In this document: in pieces, positions 1 through 12,300 of the stretch
Layout of the letters: every line of letters begins with the position of its first letter
How positions within the stretch are numbered: the stretch's first letter is position 1
Origin: Physcia stellaris
Lineage: Eukaryota; Ascomycota; Lecanoromycetes; Caliciales; Physciaceae
Length of the DNA: 64,000 nucleotides
Direction of reading: 5' to 3'
Assembly: GCA_018902385.1 (NCBI GenBank)
Contig: JABSSW010000066.1
Span: forward strand, 62,001-126,000
Program-made: the position numbers and the translations under genes
The notes under the pieces: generated by a model
What the model was told of the DNA's origin: nothing
Seen by the model: only the letters and a program-made list of their open reading frames with translations
The model's database searches: none

Positions 1-2
1 AC

Positions 3-554
3 CAGGCAGCTGATTATCGAAACCCTGCCGATATCCGATCAACATGGCTGAATCTGCTCGACCGAACGCACGAAGAAACGGCCGAGCGCGGGGAACCTCT
101 CCCTTACGAGGCAGTGAGTGAGAAGATCCGGAGCCTGGGCAATCGGCTCAGTCTTTCGGAAAGTATGTTCCCCGTTGGAGACCTCGTGCCAATGGTCCGA
201 AAGTACGCGTACGAATTCCAACACGAGGTCGGCCCGGAAAGTTGGGTCATGGATGCGTTCATCGATCTACAAGTACCGTTCGAGTCTCTCGTATCGGCTT
301 TGGAAGGAATGTTTTACAATGACGAGGCGCCGTTCCAAGGTCGCAATCGGCGCTTCATTGCCAATGATTTGGTTTACGTCATCGGTCAGTGGTACAGGGA
401 AAGTAGTCGAGGTGCTGAGGCTGTATTTGGTGGAGAAGGCAACGCGGAAAACATGTCGCAACTGCTGCGAGTGCTGCAGCAGAGCGGCCTTGACGAGCAG
501 CGAGTCGAACAGTGTCAGGCGTTGAGGATGAGGATCGAGCATACTTTGCGTTGA
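3..554 (+). CDS. NUP170: Nucleoporin Nup170/Nup155 family, C-terminal end (5' partial)
   Basis: The open frame runs in from the left edge and stops at 552-554, giving about 183 C-terminal residues. The segment PVGDLVPMVRKYAYEF followed by WVMDAFIDLQVPFESLVSALEGMFY resembles the alpha-helical C-terminal part of the Nup155/Nup157/Nup170 family, large inner-ring scaffold nucleoporins that anchor the nuclear pore to the membrane and other inner-ring proteins. No intron is visible in this part. The family is normally over 1,300 residues, so most of the gene lies outside the window. Identification rests on family resemblance only; another alpha-solenoid nucleoporin is the main alternative. Confidence 0.72.
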   Translation, partial: QAADYRNPADIRSTWLNLLDRTHEETAERGEPLPYEAVSEKIRSLGNRLSLSESMFPVGDLVPMVRKYAYEFQHEVGPESWVMDAFIDLQVPFESLVSALEGMFYNDEAPFQGRNRRFIANDLVYVIGQWYRESSRGAEAVFGGEGNAENMSQLLRVLQQSGLDEQRVEQCQALRMRIEHTLR

Positions 555-860
555 TAGAAAGTTTGTGGTTTCATGATACCCCCACCCACGAATACCCTTG
601 GAAAGAGGAAGATAATGGAAACATGTTAGAGAGGGAGAGGCATGCCTCGATAAAAGCAGTCGACTATAGTGACAACGACTTATCGTGTGATTATCAGAAA
701 GGGTCGCAGATGTATTATTAAAGTTTGTGCAAGCAGTCAATCATAATAATGCCCGGCATCTGGCACTTCAGCACGTGACAAACGCCTTGTATGTATTATT
801 ATTACAACCTAAACCCTCGATCTCTTTCGCCTGTTCTTCCGCCATCGTCGTGTCACGCAA
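555..860. other. Intergenic, NUP170 3' side to EXPERA gene promoter
   Basis: About 300 bp between two genes on the same strand. It should hold the NUP170 3' UTR and the next promoter. The start of the following gene at 861 is preceded by a pyrimidine-rich stretch. No other feature seen. Confidence 0.6.
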
Positions 861-1868
861 ATGGCTTCCAAAGCACATCGTGTCTCCTCTATCTGGTTAC
901 GGAAGCGCGATCTCTTCTATTTCGCCTTCTTCACAGTTCACCTTCCCGTGATACTTCGTACGTACAAATCTCGTTCAACTTATTTCCTTTCCATCTTCTC
1001 GTTGTAGAACCTACCTTGCTCTGCAACACTTCTCAGCTCTTGAAAACCATGAATGAAGTCCGTTGCATTCTACACGCCTGCTTTTGGGCCTTTCCTCGCG
1101 ATCTCCATCACACCACTTCTGCATATTGCAGACCCACATTAACGTCTTCGATCAACAGTCGTTGACCTCGGACTCCTCTATCCACCTGCATTCACTCCGT
1201 CGTTGATCACAACCATTCGCGATTTCTACATCGAGAGCTATCATGACCAGAACTTTATAGACCCCCCCGGCTGGTTTAAAGGCTTCATCTGGATGGAGGC
1301 TTACTACCATATTCCTTTGAGTATATGGGCGATCAGAGGCTTACTGCAAGGTATGTAGGCCTCGGCATCGGGATTTCGCCTTTCCTTTTCCCGGTTCGAG
1401 TTCGGGATCCTTGTCCGTGGAAGGCCACAGGTGACATGCACGGCCTAGCCGTTTAAAGCCCTACTCAACCACAGGCCATGGGGTAAACCAACATGCGGCT
1501 TAGAGTATATGCTTCTATGCTTTGGCTCTTTATTTACGGGCGCTCGTGGTTACAAGTCTGTGTCTGACATGGACAGATGATGCTCTCATCCCACTCCATC
1601 TTCTCATTTATGCCACTCAAACAGCCGTTTCCACATGCGCCTGTATTGCGGACGCCCTGACTTGGGACATCAGCACTACCCAGAAGATCAGTCTCGGACA
1701 GCTTTACGTCCCTTATTTACTGCTTTGTAAGTCATCAACTGGATCGACCTGACTGCTTGACCAAGACGACTTGCGGGGATCAAGACTAATCCGGGCTCAG
1801 CTTTGTTTATGGGTATCGACATGTTTGGACGACTTCAGGGGCGCCTGGTGAAGGAAAAGGTATTATAG
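861..1868 (+). CDS. EXPERA-domain membrane protein (TMEM97/sigma-2 receptor-like)
   Basis: Four exons fit in phase: 861-957, 1159-1350, 1577-1726 and 1801-1868, giving 168 residues, the usual size for this family. The first exon carries the charged start and first membrane helix (KRDLFYFAFFTVHLPVI), followed by VDLGLLYP, then PPGWFKGFIWMEAYYHIPLSIW, the family signature around the second helix, and two further hydrophobic segments. The C-terminus ends in a lysine-containing tail (KEKVL). EXPERA proteins are four-helix ER proteins linked to sterol or lipid handling; the substrate cannot be inferred here. Introns 1 and 2 (201 and 226 bp) are longer than most in the window. Confidence 0.82.
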
Positions 1869-3046
1869 ATCATACACAGTATCCTTCGAGCACTTCAAAG
1901 CTACGACGGCGGCAAATGTGGGTTTGACTTTGCTGTTTGAAGCTCCAAAAGCGGAAACAATAGTAAAAGTGCGTCCTCTGCCAACCGTGGCAGCCAATGA
2001 TGAGCCTCACGCTCACCGCAATGTTGTCTTCCCTTCGATGGGCGCGGCAATTTGCCTAATTCTCATCATCTCAAATGACAAGTTCCGGCGCCATCGAAGC
2101 CAGGTTATGCCCCCATCCGGTATTACGTGCCTTTCCTTACAAATGTCTTCCTTGCATCCTCTTTGTTGTTATGAAGCTATTTCGAGTCAATCGGCATCCC
2201 TAAAAGTAAATCTGGCCATTCTAAAACCTACAACACCTCGAATGCTTCACCTCCCTCATGTGACATGATTTTGCTTGAGAAGACAAATCGATTCAATATA
2301 GTCAATGTGAATTGGATTTTGGTATTGCAACGATAGTGCCATCGCGCAGCTGGTTCAGGACAACAGCACATTCACTCCGTAGACTGACATTGTTGTCTCT
2401 TCACAAAAACGCTTTGCCGACCTGGAAACCGTTGAAAACCCAATGCAGTTGCCGATGGAAACCTCGTTGGATTTGAAAAAGAACAGCACTCGGAGAGTCG
2501 GGTGACTTCTCCCTTGAATAAGGCAACTGATACTCGGTGTATCTTACTTTTGGCGCAAAGCTACTCACGGGGACATGACAGCAGAAACAGAATACATTGT
2601 AATCTGCTATCGTGAAGGAAAAACTCGTCAACAATCTATCCTTCCAACCCTCCCGAGACAGCTTAGGAATTGTTTTTCATGTCCAGCTACATCTGCAGAG
2701 GCAAAGACGTGCACAACTTTGGCATGACATCATGCTCACTTATCCTTGTTCTCAGAAAGAGAGTAAAGAGCTAAAAATAAGAAATCTCGAGACATGCGCT
2801 TGTCGCCGCTGGAGCTCAATGAAGGCTCAATACCAGACTCGCACTGTTTGTTGTCGCCATGGTGTGCTTTTGGCAAGCCGGCGTTTCAGGGTCGAGTGGT
2901 AGGGTCAGAGGCTGCAACAGCGCAGTCTCCTCCACTAAGTTAACGTGGCCAGCATAGCTTTGAGCATGCCAGGGGTCGGTGCTATGGATTGAATCAGTCA
3001 ACATGGCTTCGAAGGCGAGAGTGCTCATGGCACAAACATTATCGGA
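1869..3046. other. Intergenic between convergent genes
   Basis: About 1.2 kb between the EXPERA gene and the end of the leftward RE-rich gene. It contains only short frames without family resemblance, so I read it as 3' UTRs plus spacer. Nothing else seen. Confidence 0.5.
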
Positions 3047-4885
3047 CTATCGAATGAAAGCCATCCTACCTTTCTTATCCTTCTCAACCTTGATCTCCCG
3101 CTCTCGGTCTGGCCGCTCGATAACAATCTCAGGGTCACGATGCCTGCTGGTCCTCTCAATGATCACATCGCCATCGCTTGGTCTGCCTTCCTTGTACCGC
3201 TGCGATTTGCGATGTTCCTTCTCGATCCCACGCTCGTACTTTAGCATTCTCCTCTCAGCTTCGAGGGCGCGAATTTCGGCTTTGATGCTGCGCTCGTCTT
3301 TCTTGCTGGAGAGGGGGGTTAAGAGCGCGAGGGGACCGACAGCGACGGTATTTGACTCGCCCACTTCCTCGTCTACGTGGTATTCTGCAACCGAACGAGA
3401 GCGATGGCGAGAATGGGAATGAGATGGTCGTCGGGTAACAATATTTGGGGATGGGCTGCGGTGTGAAGAACGACTGTGATGGTCGGCGTGGTGGCCGCCA
3501 TGCTCCGAATAATGCTCCGAGAAATGCTCTGAAAAGTGCTCCGCATGGTTGCCTCCATGCTCGGAGTGACCCCCTTTCACTGAGTGCCCTCCGCCATGTT
3601 CGGAGTGACCCCCTTTCACTGAGTGCCCTCCGCCATGTTCGGAGTGGCCGCCTTTGACAGACTGTGCGCCCTTCACGGAACCTTTGACGGAGTGGCCGCC
3701 TTTTGCCGAGTGGCCGCCAGGTTTGACGGTGGATGCAGAGTGGACACTCATCTGGTCCCATTCACGGACGGAACGAGGAGCTTCCGATAGCGGCCTATTC
3801 GGAGGGTCAATGATGATTTCGGTAGTACGGCGTTCGATGACCTCTGGCTCTGGTGGAGGAGGCGGTCCTTCAATTAGATACGTTGTCGTCTGTGAGACCT
3901 CTCGACTCTCATTACGTTCATTCATCTCCTTGCTCAACTTGATGATCTCATCGATATGCTCTTTGGCTAATGCCTTGAGTATGATGACTGTATCCTCCTA
4001 GGATCGAGTTAGCAGTGAACAGAACCTCTTACAGCGCTTGAATACCTCTTCTTCAAATGGGTATCCTAGTTCGATGACTGCTCGTTTATTTACTAGTCGT
4101 CTAGGCATCCGAGTCTTACCCTTCCGAGGAAATGGCTTCTCAACTTCTTCCTCAACAACATCCTCATAGGTGTCAATTTCGCGATACTCCAGTTCCGGAC
4201 TGGGACTTGATCGTCTCTTTCGAATAGTGGACCTTTCCCGTTCTCTGAACCCGCCCTTGTAGTCCTCTTCGAAGAAGTCGTGTTCCTCGTAGTAATCTCT
4301 ATCCACGTATCTGGGAGGACTCGGGTTCCTCCTCTCCCGCACTGGCATGACTATTGTCTCTGGTGGTGCTCTCAGGGGTGCGCCATATCTCGGCAATGGC
4401 TTCCGATCGAAGGTATCTAGACTGGACTGCCGTCGAATGATACCAGGTCTGGGTGCGGCGCGTCGAGGCGAGGGTGCGTAGTCCCTCTCGATGTCCATTC
4501 TTCGTATCATCTGCCCTCTACCAGGCTCCTCATCAAAGCTGTCTATCTCTTCATCATAATATCTACCTGGTCCAGCTCTCGGTAATCGCGCAGGAGGTCC
4601 GAAGCGTTCTTCTGAGATATAAATGTCTTTTTCCGCGAGCCGATCTCCGCCTGCGCGATCGTAGTAGCCTTCGGCCGACCTTTCGCGGCGACGAGGTGGG
4701 GCAGGCATGGGAGCTCGCTGTGGACGAGGCTGGAAAAAGTCGTGTTCTTCATATCGGTCGCGCTCGACGAGCGCAGGGCCGCGAGATCGGTCGGCACGCT
4801 CACGCTCAAATCGCTCAGGGTTCCAACGTTCTGGTCCACCACCACCGTAGCCGGCATAATGTGGTTCGCCGCCGTAACGAGACAT
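3047..4885 (-). CDS. Arg/Glu-rich low-complexity protein with conserved helical segment and His-rich repeats (DUF8035-like)
   Basis: Two exons fit in phase: 4885-4046 and 3997-3047, with a 48-bp intron, giving 596 residues. The N-terminal half is rich in Arg, Glu, Pro and Tyr (PERWNPERFERERADR; repeated YEEHDFF). A short conserved-looking helix spans the splice junction (IELGYPFEEE joined to EDTVIILKALAKEHIDEII) and resembles the block used to define fungal DUF8035 proteins; that assignment is from memory. The C-terminal half has a His-Gly repeat tract built on a 13-residue unit and then a basic, charged tail (EIRALEAERRMLKYERG). No catalytic motif is visible. Function unknown; the composition suits a scaffold or RNA-binding role, which is inference. 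Confidence 0.75.
3556..3720 (-). repeat. 39-bp tandem repeat encoding a 13-residue Gly-His-Ser unit
   Basis: Inside the RE-rich gene a 39-bp unit repeats with few differences and encodes units of the type GGHSVKGGHSEHG. Degenerate copies extend on either side as HSAKGGHSVKG and EHFSEHFSEHYSEHGG. The period is a multiple of three, so copy-number change keeps the frame. Confidence 0.85.
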
Positions 4886-5676
4886 GAATACAGTCTCTCC
4901 TACTCCAGAGCGAATGGATCCAAGCCAATAACAAGCGTGTTGGAGAGAGTGATTTCAGGATGTGAGCCTGATACTCGGATGGTGCACGAGGCTGGAGTGA
5001 TTGAGTTGAGCGAGTAAAGTAACCTAGCGAATAGCGTCATTCTCTTATCTTATCTTAGTCTTTGAGGCTCGATTAAGCGATGCAATAATTATTAATGCAA
5101 ATAATGAAATAATGAAAATGAATTTAAGAAAATCCAAGACCCGAAGTGCTTTTGTAAGAAACCTTGTAAACTGCCGATAGGATAAGAGCGGACAGCATCG
5201 ATTTCGCTACATAGATTGAATGCTCTACAGCCACGACACAATGCTAACAATAATGCGCTTCGCTGCAAGTTATCTAAAGTTGATGACCGAAAACCCAACC
5301 GCACCTAGTCTCTACACATATTTCTCGTCGAATACATTACCTCTGTGCCATTGTTTTCTATCCATCCCATCCAGCCCTTTACGCCAATGCCAAGTCCCTC
5401 GGTATAACTATCACCTTTTCCCGCCCCGACCTGGGGTATAGAGCGCCAGTGCAATGTCCGTAATCCGTAATCCGTCATATCATCAGTCCCAACTCCGTCT
5501 ATCCAGCATTCAAACTCTGTGAATGACCAAGCAAAAATCTCTCAACTGCGCTTAGCATATGACCGTCAGACACTTCACATCTCCTCCGCCAGTCAGCGTC
5601 GTCTGCAAGCTTTGCATCGAGAATTGATCATGGCAGCCTCAAACGACAACAAAGAGCACATAGCTAGACACAAACC
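4886..5676. other. Intergenic: RE-rich gene promoter side and vib-1 3' side
   Basis: Both flanking genes read leftward. The stretch should hold the promoter of the gene ending at 3047 and the 3' UTR of the vib-1-like gene. No supported gene. Confidence 0.5.
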
Positions 5677-8262
5677 TCATATAGCTGGTGTCTCAGGGTA
5701 GTATCCACGACTGCTAGAAACCCCCTGGAATCGCCCACAGCTAACATTGTTATTGGGGCTGGCGTCAGGCTCGGTCTTGAAAAAGTTCCGTGGCAGTGCG
5801 TAATCCTCAGGAGAAGTTGAGACTTGCGAGAAGTGTGGATGATGGCCGGGAGAGGAATGGGGTTCGAGTTTGAATGTTGTGTTTGCTCGCATGAACGGAA
5901 GTCGCTGGCGCACTCCATGAGAACCATGCGACGGAGCTTCGTACAGCGGCGACGGATAGTATTGATATCCATCGTACTCTTCAATATTGCTCGCCTCCTC
6001 GCTTGTGAGTACTGCCTCCGGTAGACGGCCGTGGCTCGTCCCTGTAGCAGTGGCATAATTCGACGCGGCAGATGAATGATTCGAGCTGCCCTCGGATGAG
6101 GAGTGGTGCACTGTAGCTTGATGTGAGAGGTAGCCTCCACTGCCACCTCTCGAGGAGCCTGAGAAGCTTGCAATGCCAGATCCTCCACTACGCGACCCGC
6201 TTTGACCGGTGGAGCTTGGATCTCGGGCCCCTCCCGTACTGTCACCACTTGAACCTCCTCCAGGCCCCATGCTCGTCGAGCTGCTCCGACGGTCATCAGA
6301 GTAATGACCTGGCGACCTTCCGCGCACGACCATGGGTGCTGACATACGTGTCGCTATCTTAATCCATTGTCCTTCGGAGGAGCTTTGACCGCTCTGGATC
6401 TCTGCAAAAAGCTCGACTACGAGGTGAAAGTATTGCTGTGCGGCCCTCCTCTTACCGTTATTGGCGGTGGCGTTCTTGAACTGGATCCGATCGAACGTCG
6501 CCAGACGGGAGTTCTGTTGTTGGCCTGGCGTGGAGTACCCTTCGTAGTCCGGACTCAACTGGGACCCAGGACTGAGATTGCCACTCGAGTCGGGGTAAAT
6601 GCCCACGGATCCCGGGCCCTGTGGTAATAGCTTCTGCTTTTCTGGCTGACCGGTTGGGCCTTTGTCTCGTTTGGGAGTGTGCTGCACCAGATCGATTACC
6701 TTGCCATCTTCTCCGTTGACTCTTGCGGTGATGCATACTGCAAAGTTGTGGATGGCTTCATGAGAGCTAGCGCCAGCACGACGTAAGAAAAGAGGCTCCG
6801 AGCTGGGATCTAATGGCGGCTGAAGTGTGTACCAGCAAGCCACGGAAAAGTAGTTACGCCGGTAGCAGGTCCAATCTTGATCGGCCTTGAAAAACCCTTA
6901 TCAATTTTGGCATGAAGCTCAGCACGTACTTCTATGCCCTTTCCATTGTATATGGAGTAGATGGTCTTGGTCTTGTCAAATGGGGGCACGCTCTGAGAAC
7001 TGAGCATGTGAGCACTGGCGTCGTAGTGCATTGGAGGATTGGAGCTGTTGTAACCACTGCTTGCTGTCGTGGATATGCTGCTACCGAAGGACGAAGGAAC
7101 TGTGGGGTTTGGCCGGTAGTTGGGGTTCCCCTGAGGTTGATATGGATATCTAGAGGCATGCGGTGCCGACGTGGTGTACGTCTGCCTGCCACTCGTTCCG
7201 AGCGACGGTGACACTGAGCTTGGGTCTCTTGGAGACCTCGAGGGAGGCGGCATACCCGAATATGGAGGGCTGGTTCTTGCGAATCTCAGCTAAGGAAAAA
7301 TCGTCGCTATGACCCATAGAGAAATCGTGGGGAAGTACAAAGCATGCAAGAAGGGTACTTACATTGGCCTAGCGTGCTCGTACTTGAGTGGCATGTAAGC
7401 CTGCATTAAATTCAGCGGAGGGGGGCATCCCACAGGCGGAGCCGATGAGAAGCTTCCAATGGAACCATTTGTAGAGGAATAGGGTGCGTGAGATGAGAGG
7501 GCGAAAGAGGATGAGGCTGAACCGGGGCTAGTAGATGTTGAGCCGCAGCTTGAATCAAACGGACTGATCGGCGTTCCAGAGCCTGACTGGAAACTGAGGG
7601 TTCATATCCATGGTTAGCCTCTCATCTCGACTTTCGCGGCGCGGCGGACGATGGAAACAGACGATCATTATGGCAGAAGGGGGGCAATGTGCAACGCGTA
7701 GACAGGCGGGAAACAGCTAATGCATGACTAGAGAAGTGGTACAGCCAAGGATCATCGTGTGATCAGTGTGACGAGCCACGAAACTGGGACCGATGCAAGT
7801 AATATCGCGCGTTCCAGAGCACCGGTACCAATGGACAGCCGATCCTGCTCGTAATTCGCAGTCCCTGGGCCGAGCTTGGGATTGAAGGAGAAACAATGAG
7901 GGAATAAGACGGCCTGGAAGGATTCAGACCCACGAGAGGGGGTGTGTGTCGAGGTGTGCAGCAGATCGTTTAGCGCCGTATGGAAAGCAAAACAGGTAAG
8001 AAAAGCAAAACACTCACGGCGGCAGATCCAGAATGTCGGGATTGGATGAGTAATGCAGGCCTTTAGCATTGGCTGGCAGGGACATTGAGTGTAGCATTGG
8101 CTGGCCTAGTATGCCGTACCCGTCAGACCGGAGAGCACTCGTGGCGCTGTCGTTGGCCAACTGGGCAGGGCTTGCATAAGGCCCGAAATGCTCTAGCGAG
8201 TCGCCCTCCTCGTTGTGGTGATAGTCGAACGCATCCGTAGTGTTGCTGCTTTGGAGGAGCAC
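5677..8262 (-). CDS. vib-1: Ndt80/PhoG-type transcription factor, VIB-1/XprG-like (one-base frameshift)
   Basis: The Ndt80 DNA-binding domain is plain: AKIDKGF, DWTCYRRNYFSV, FDRIQFKNATANNGKRRAAQ, QYFHLVVELFAEI and MVVRGRSPGHYSDD, the last being the hallmark of the family. Family members VIB-1 (Neurospora) and XprG (Aspergillus) control extracellular proteases, starvation responses and heterokaryon incompatibility. Exons that fit in phase are 8261-8018, 7593-7363 and 7269-5677, with Ser-rich linkers on both sides of the domain. The reading frame breaks at a run of five A at 6890-6894: with the sequence as given, KGF runs into a wrong frame and the domain resumes one base out. The true start lies upstream: a splice acceptor sits at 8262, and the first exon was not resolved. 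Confidence 0.85.
6890..6894 (-). other. Frameshift site inside the Ndt80 domain
   Basis: Five A on the + strand where the protein family needs six bases. One frame gives AKIDKGF before it and the shifted frame gives FKADQDWTCYRRNYF after it, both in the expected order. Confidence 0.75.
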
Positions 8263-9316
8263 TATCCAAGTTAGTATCGCCGTCCCATGTCTGCTACACG
8301 CATGATTCTTTTGCGAGGATAACCGCTGGTTTCACGTCGAGTTACTGGGTAGGGGTAGATGTAGTCTCAGATCGAGGCTGTTGGCAACTCGATCCCCATA
8401 CCGAAGGCAAGGCTGAACTGGTCCCGTGTGGCTGCTCTCTGTTGCAAGATGAACGCCAGTCATGGCATCACGCGAGAAGCCAACGGCAGCGATTGCATTG
8501 GTGGATGAAAGACAGGGAGACACAGACCTTGGAGAAGACAATGGAGCAGACTACGTTCGGCAGAAACGATGGGCTGAGGCGAGATATGCCGTTGCGACTG
8601 GCTGCGAGAGTGTGCAAGGAAAGGCTAGGGGAAAGATGGAGAATTTGTAAAGATGAAGTTGTGCTTACTGTTTCGATTCATCCGGTAGCGAATGCGGCAA
8701 AGCTGAGGATGCTTTAGCAGGCTGCGTCTTGTCAGATCAGCTCGAGGCTCTTTTCTTCATCGCTTCGCACAGCCCGAGTCATGTCATGCAGCGTACCTGA
8801 ACCGTTGTTTGACCGTCTTTTGCGTAACGTCCTTCCCCGGAAACGATTCGACCAGTCCGGCAGCTACGCGAATTGCGACAGGACCAGCACCACTTAGGCG
8901 TCGCCGGCCCGTAGGATTACGGACGGTAATGTAGGTAAGGCTTAGGACGACCGATCTCCAGCTAAGCAGCGGCCACTAATCCCCAAGTCAGCACTTGCAG
9001 CGATCCTACACCCCGTCTATCAAAGCTTGTGAAAGGAACTCGGGAGACTTGCCCAACACTTGGCGACTCTGGAGCCTGACCTCGACCTCGATAGATAGCT
9101 GTCCGCTCCGCCTTCTCCACGCCGTGCCTAGCCGTCAAAGGGGAGGAGTATTGTCGACCGCAGCGACGTTCGGGGCTGTTCGAATGGGTGTGCAGGTTAT
9201 TGCAGTTGCTTCCGGGGGTGCTGCAGGATGTGCCGGGCGAGATCTGTTTAGTGTGGGGACGATCTATCTCTCTCCTCTCTGACACACACACAGACACACA
9301 CACACACATACACACG

Positions 9317-9352
<36 letters not shown>

Positions 9353-12300
9353 GCGCTGACTTTGCTGCTGCTTGAGGGATGTGACGTAGACCGAGGTAGC
9401 AGATGCTTAGCCCGAGGGTAGAGGCAAGGAATGAACCGTCTTTCGTTTGAAAGTGCAGCAGCAGGTAACCTTTGAAGAAAGCTCAAGGTTGAGTAACTTT
9501 AGAAGGCAAATCGAGGTAACTGAAGGCCAGGGCTCCCTCTGAAACCGACTGAAGTTGTGGTAGGAGTTTAACGTCGATTCGTTCGAGATAGCGGCTCCCT
9601 TTGTACTGTCGTCAGGTGAGAAAGTTTGATAGCTACCGCGGGATTGAGCGTGAAGGCCGACCCACTCCACAGGGAATCGACGCCAGGCCTGTATGTCCTT
9701 GCTAACAGCCAGGCATTCGAGCGCGGAAGACTTAGTTAGACGCCTTCTGACGCTATGAAACCAGGGGTTTATGCTAGCATGTGGAGGAGACGATATCGTC
9801 AGACGCAGGGCAGTGTTCGTAGTTAGGTCGGCGAGGGCAAGTATCAGATGGTATTAGGAAGATTGGTCGCAAGACGGAGCTTTATCAGCCCAACAGAGTT
9901 GAGGAGAACAGACTAGTACTCGAGGGCAATCACCGGACCAGGAAAGGAGAGAGACGGAGGGGGATTATCTGTCTCCGCCATGATGTACCTGGGATGGGTG
10001 ACGGCCGCCAAGGATGGCTGGTCTTTGCTGAGATACTGACGTTTGTCTGCTCACTGGCTGACGGATACTCATTTACTGCCCCCAAGAGCACGAGCTGTCC
10101 AGCGCACCGGCACCATGCCCCGATATGAGGCCTTATTGGCAGATTGCATTGCTCATGCGGCGTTCATCAAGTGACGAGACAAGCCCAGTTCTCCAATAGC
10201 CAGGACGACTTCTGGCAAACCGAGTGAGTCCGAACAATGAAAAGTGATAGTGCCAGAGAGCCAGCCAGGGATGCTGGCAAAGAGAGGCAGGCGGATGTGG
10301 GGTTTGGTCGGTCCAGGGCAATCTCTCGCCTTCTAGCGCGGCTTCCATGACAGGTAGCAGCAACGGTCTTCCAAATCTTTTCCTGTGGCGCTACATGCAT
10401 CGTCGAATAGGAGAAATTGGGGTTGGCAAGTGAGAGCAAGAGGATGCAGGAACACGAGCTGTGCTAGTCGTTTCAGACGGCTTACTGCAGCATCAGCGAA
10501 GCAGAGCAGTCCCTTTGGATTCCAGCGGCGTGTGCCTGATGATGCAAGAATCACCATTCCTGTTGCTCTCTCCACACTCAGGCACAGCCCCGTATGGTGG
10601 CAGTAGTCGCGCAGCAGGCGATAGGATGAGCTGCAGCGGCCATGTCGATCGTGATCGGATTGAACTGTGATAGGGCTCAAGAGTCATGCGTGTCATGTAC
10701 CCATGTACCGAATGAGTACATTAGCAGCTGCTTTAGTGCGGCGGTGCGGAGGAATAATGGTAGTGATCTCTTGGTCTTGGTGAAAGGATTGCTATTCTTG
10801 CTAGTGATGAATTGACGCCTCGGCTTACTCCCGAGACGGCTGAACGGTTTCTTACCGTCCCAATCAACACCTCCATTGTCCGGCCCCCCTGGAACTCTCG
10901 ACAATCATGAATCAACATCCTTCGAATCTTCCACGGGGCCTTCGATTTGCCGCTGCCTTCTCCTTGACTTTTGTATCTTCTCACGTACGGCACCAAGGGG
11001 CGATGTGTATGATCATTGCCGCAAGACCACTTCCCAATCATCCAACCTCAACCGAGCATCTCGTTCGATCTTTCTAGAGAGCCTACCATTCCTCCCAGCA
11101 ACTACTCGTACTCGTGTAAACATGCATTCAAGAATAAGCGGCCTTTTCTCGCCAGCTGTTCAGCTGCATTGACAATATGACCCGAGACATGCTCACTGCT
11201 GCAGATCTTCCTCCAATGATAAGAATCGACCTGGCTCACCTGATGATCACTCCGCACTGACCGCGACTTCTCACCACGCCTGGCTGTTTGGAACAGACGC
11301 TAACTGAATCAAAGATCTGTTTAGAGCTGTATTCACGATACAGCTAGCCTGCTGCGTCTTATTAATTGTTGGCCAATGACTTTTTTCGCTTTTCTTCCCA
11401 TCTTTCCTTAATTGGGGATGTGATCTTCCATCAAAGGCGAAATTTCAATTCAGGCTCTCATTGCTTATTCAGATTAATCTTCACTGAACTAATTTCGTGC
11501 GTGACAGTAGCAGAAACTTTAATACGTGGGTCTTTATCGACGGGAAGCTGCATGGGCCATAAAAACGCCGTACAGCACTGTTATAGCTCATCTCCCTAAC
11601 GGCACAGGACACTTTCCATGGCACTTTGCAAACCAACAATTATGTGCTCGTTCATTTAGGATGTCGATGCCACTCAATGCTGTATGTCATGATCTGGAAA
11701 AATCAGGCACCTTGGCGGATTAGGCCTACAAGACGTGTGGCCCTTCTTGGAGGTCTAAGGAACGCTTCCTACACACGGCCGAAATCTTATTCACATTGAG
11801 ATACTTGGCTCTCTGCTAGAGAGTAGGCTGTATGAACGTTTCTCTTGAAAGCTTCTGCGGCAACCCGTTTGGTGAACAGATCAATTCTCCTCGGTAGCGC
11901 GGTCAGTCAAAGCATTGAAGATGCTCTAATCAAGACCGGATCGCGTATCAATGTCAAGTGAATCGCTTACTGTAGAGATCACCCACAAATATGTCACGTG
12001 GACCAAGGACGGGATTGTGCGCAGGGACAGATCGGCAATAGTCTTTGTTGTGCTTCTTTTTACCGATTATGGAAAGGGTTGAGAACGATCTCCTCAAACG
12101 CTAGAACAACGCTCAGGACTGAAGTGCCACATTGAGTAACGTTTCGCGTCATGGGAACGGGCGTGTGGAGCATGGCTGGCAGCATGCTGCGAGGGTGTTC
12201 GTCTCATGAACTCGTCGCACCACGGAGATCCCGACGGAAAATAATCTCATTGGAGTAGGCTATACGTCGAGTGCAGCTTTTGTGATACGCACCATCGACT

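Noticed and set aside
2401-2902. Small genes between EXPERA and the RE-rich gene
   Set aside because: Short frames with no conserved motif or splice support.
8962-9486. Leftward 174-codon frame over the CA repeat
   Set aside because: Its Cys-Val repeats are a translation of the microsatellite and the rest has no family resemblance.
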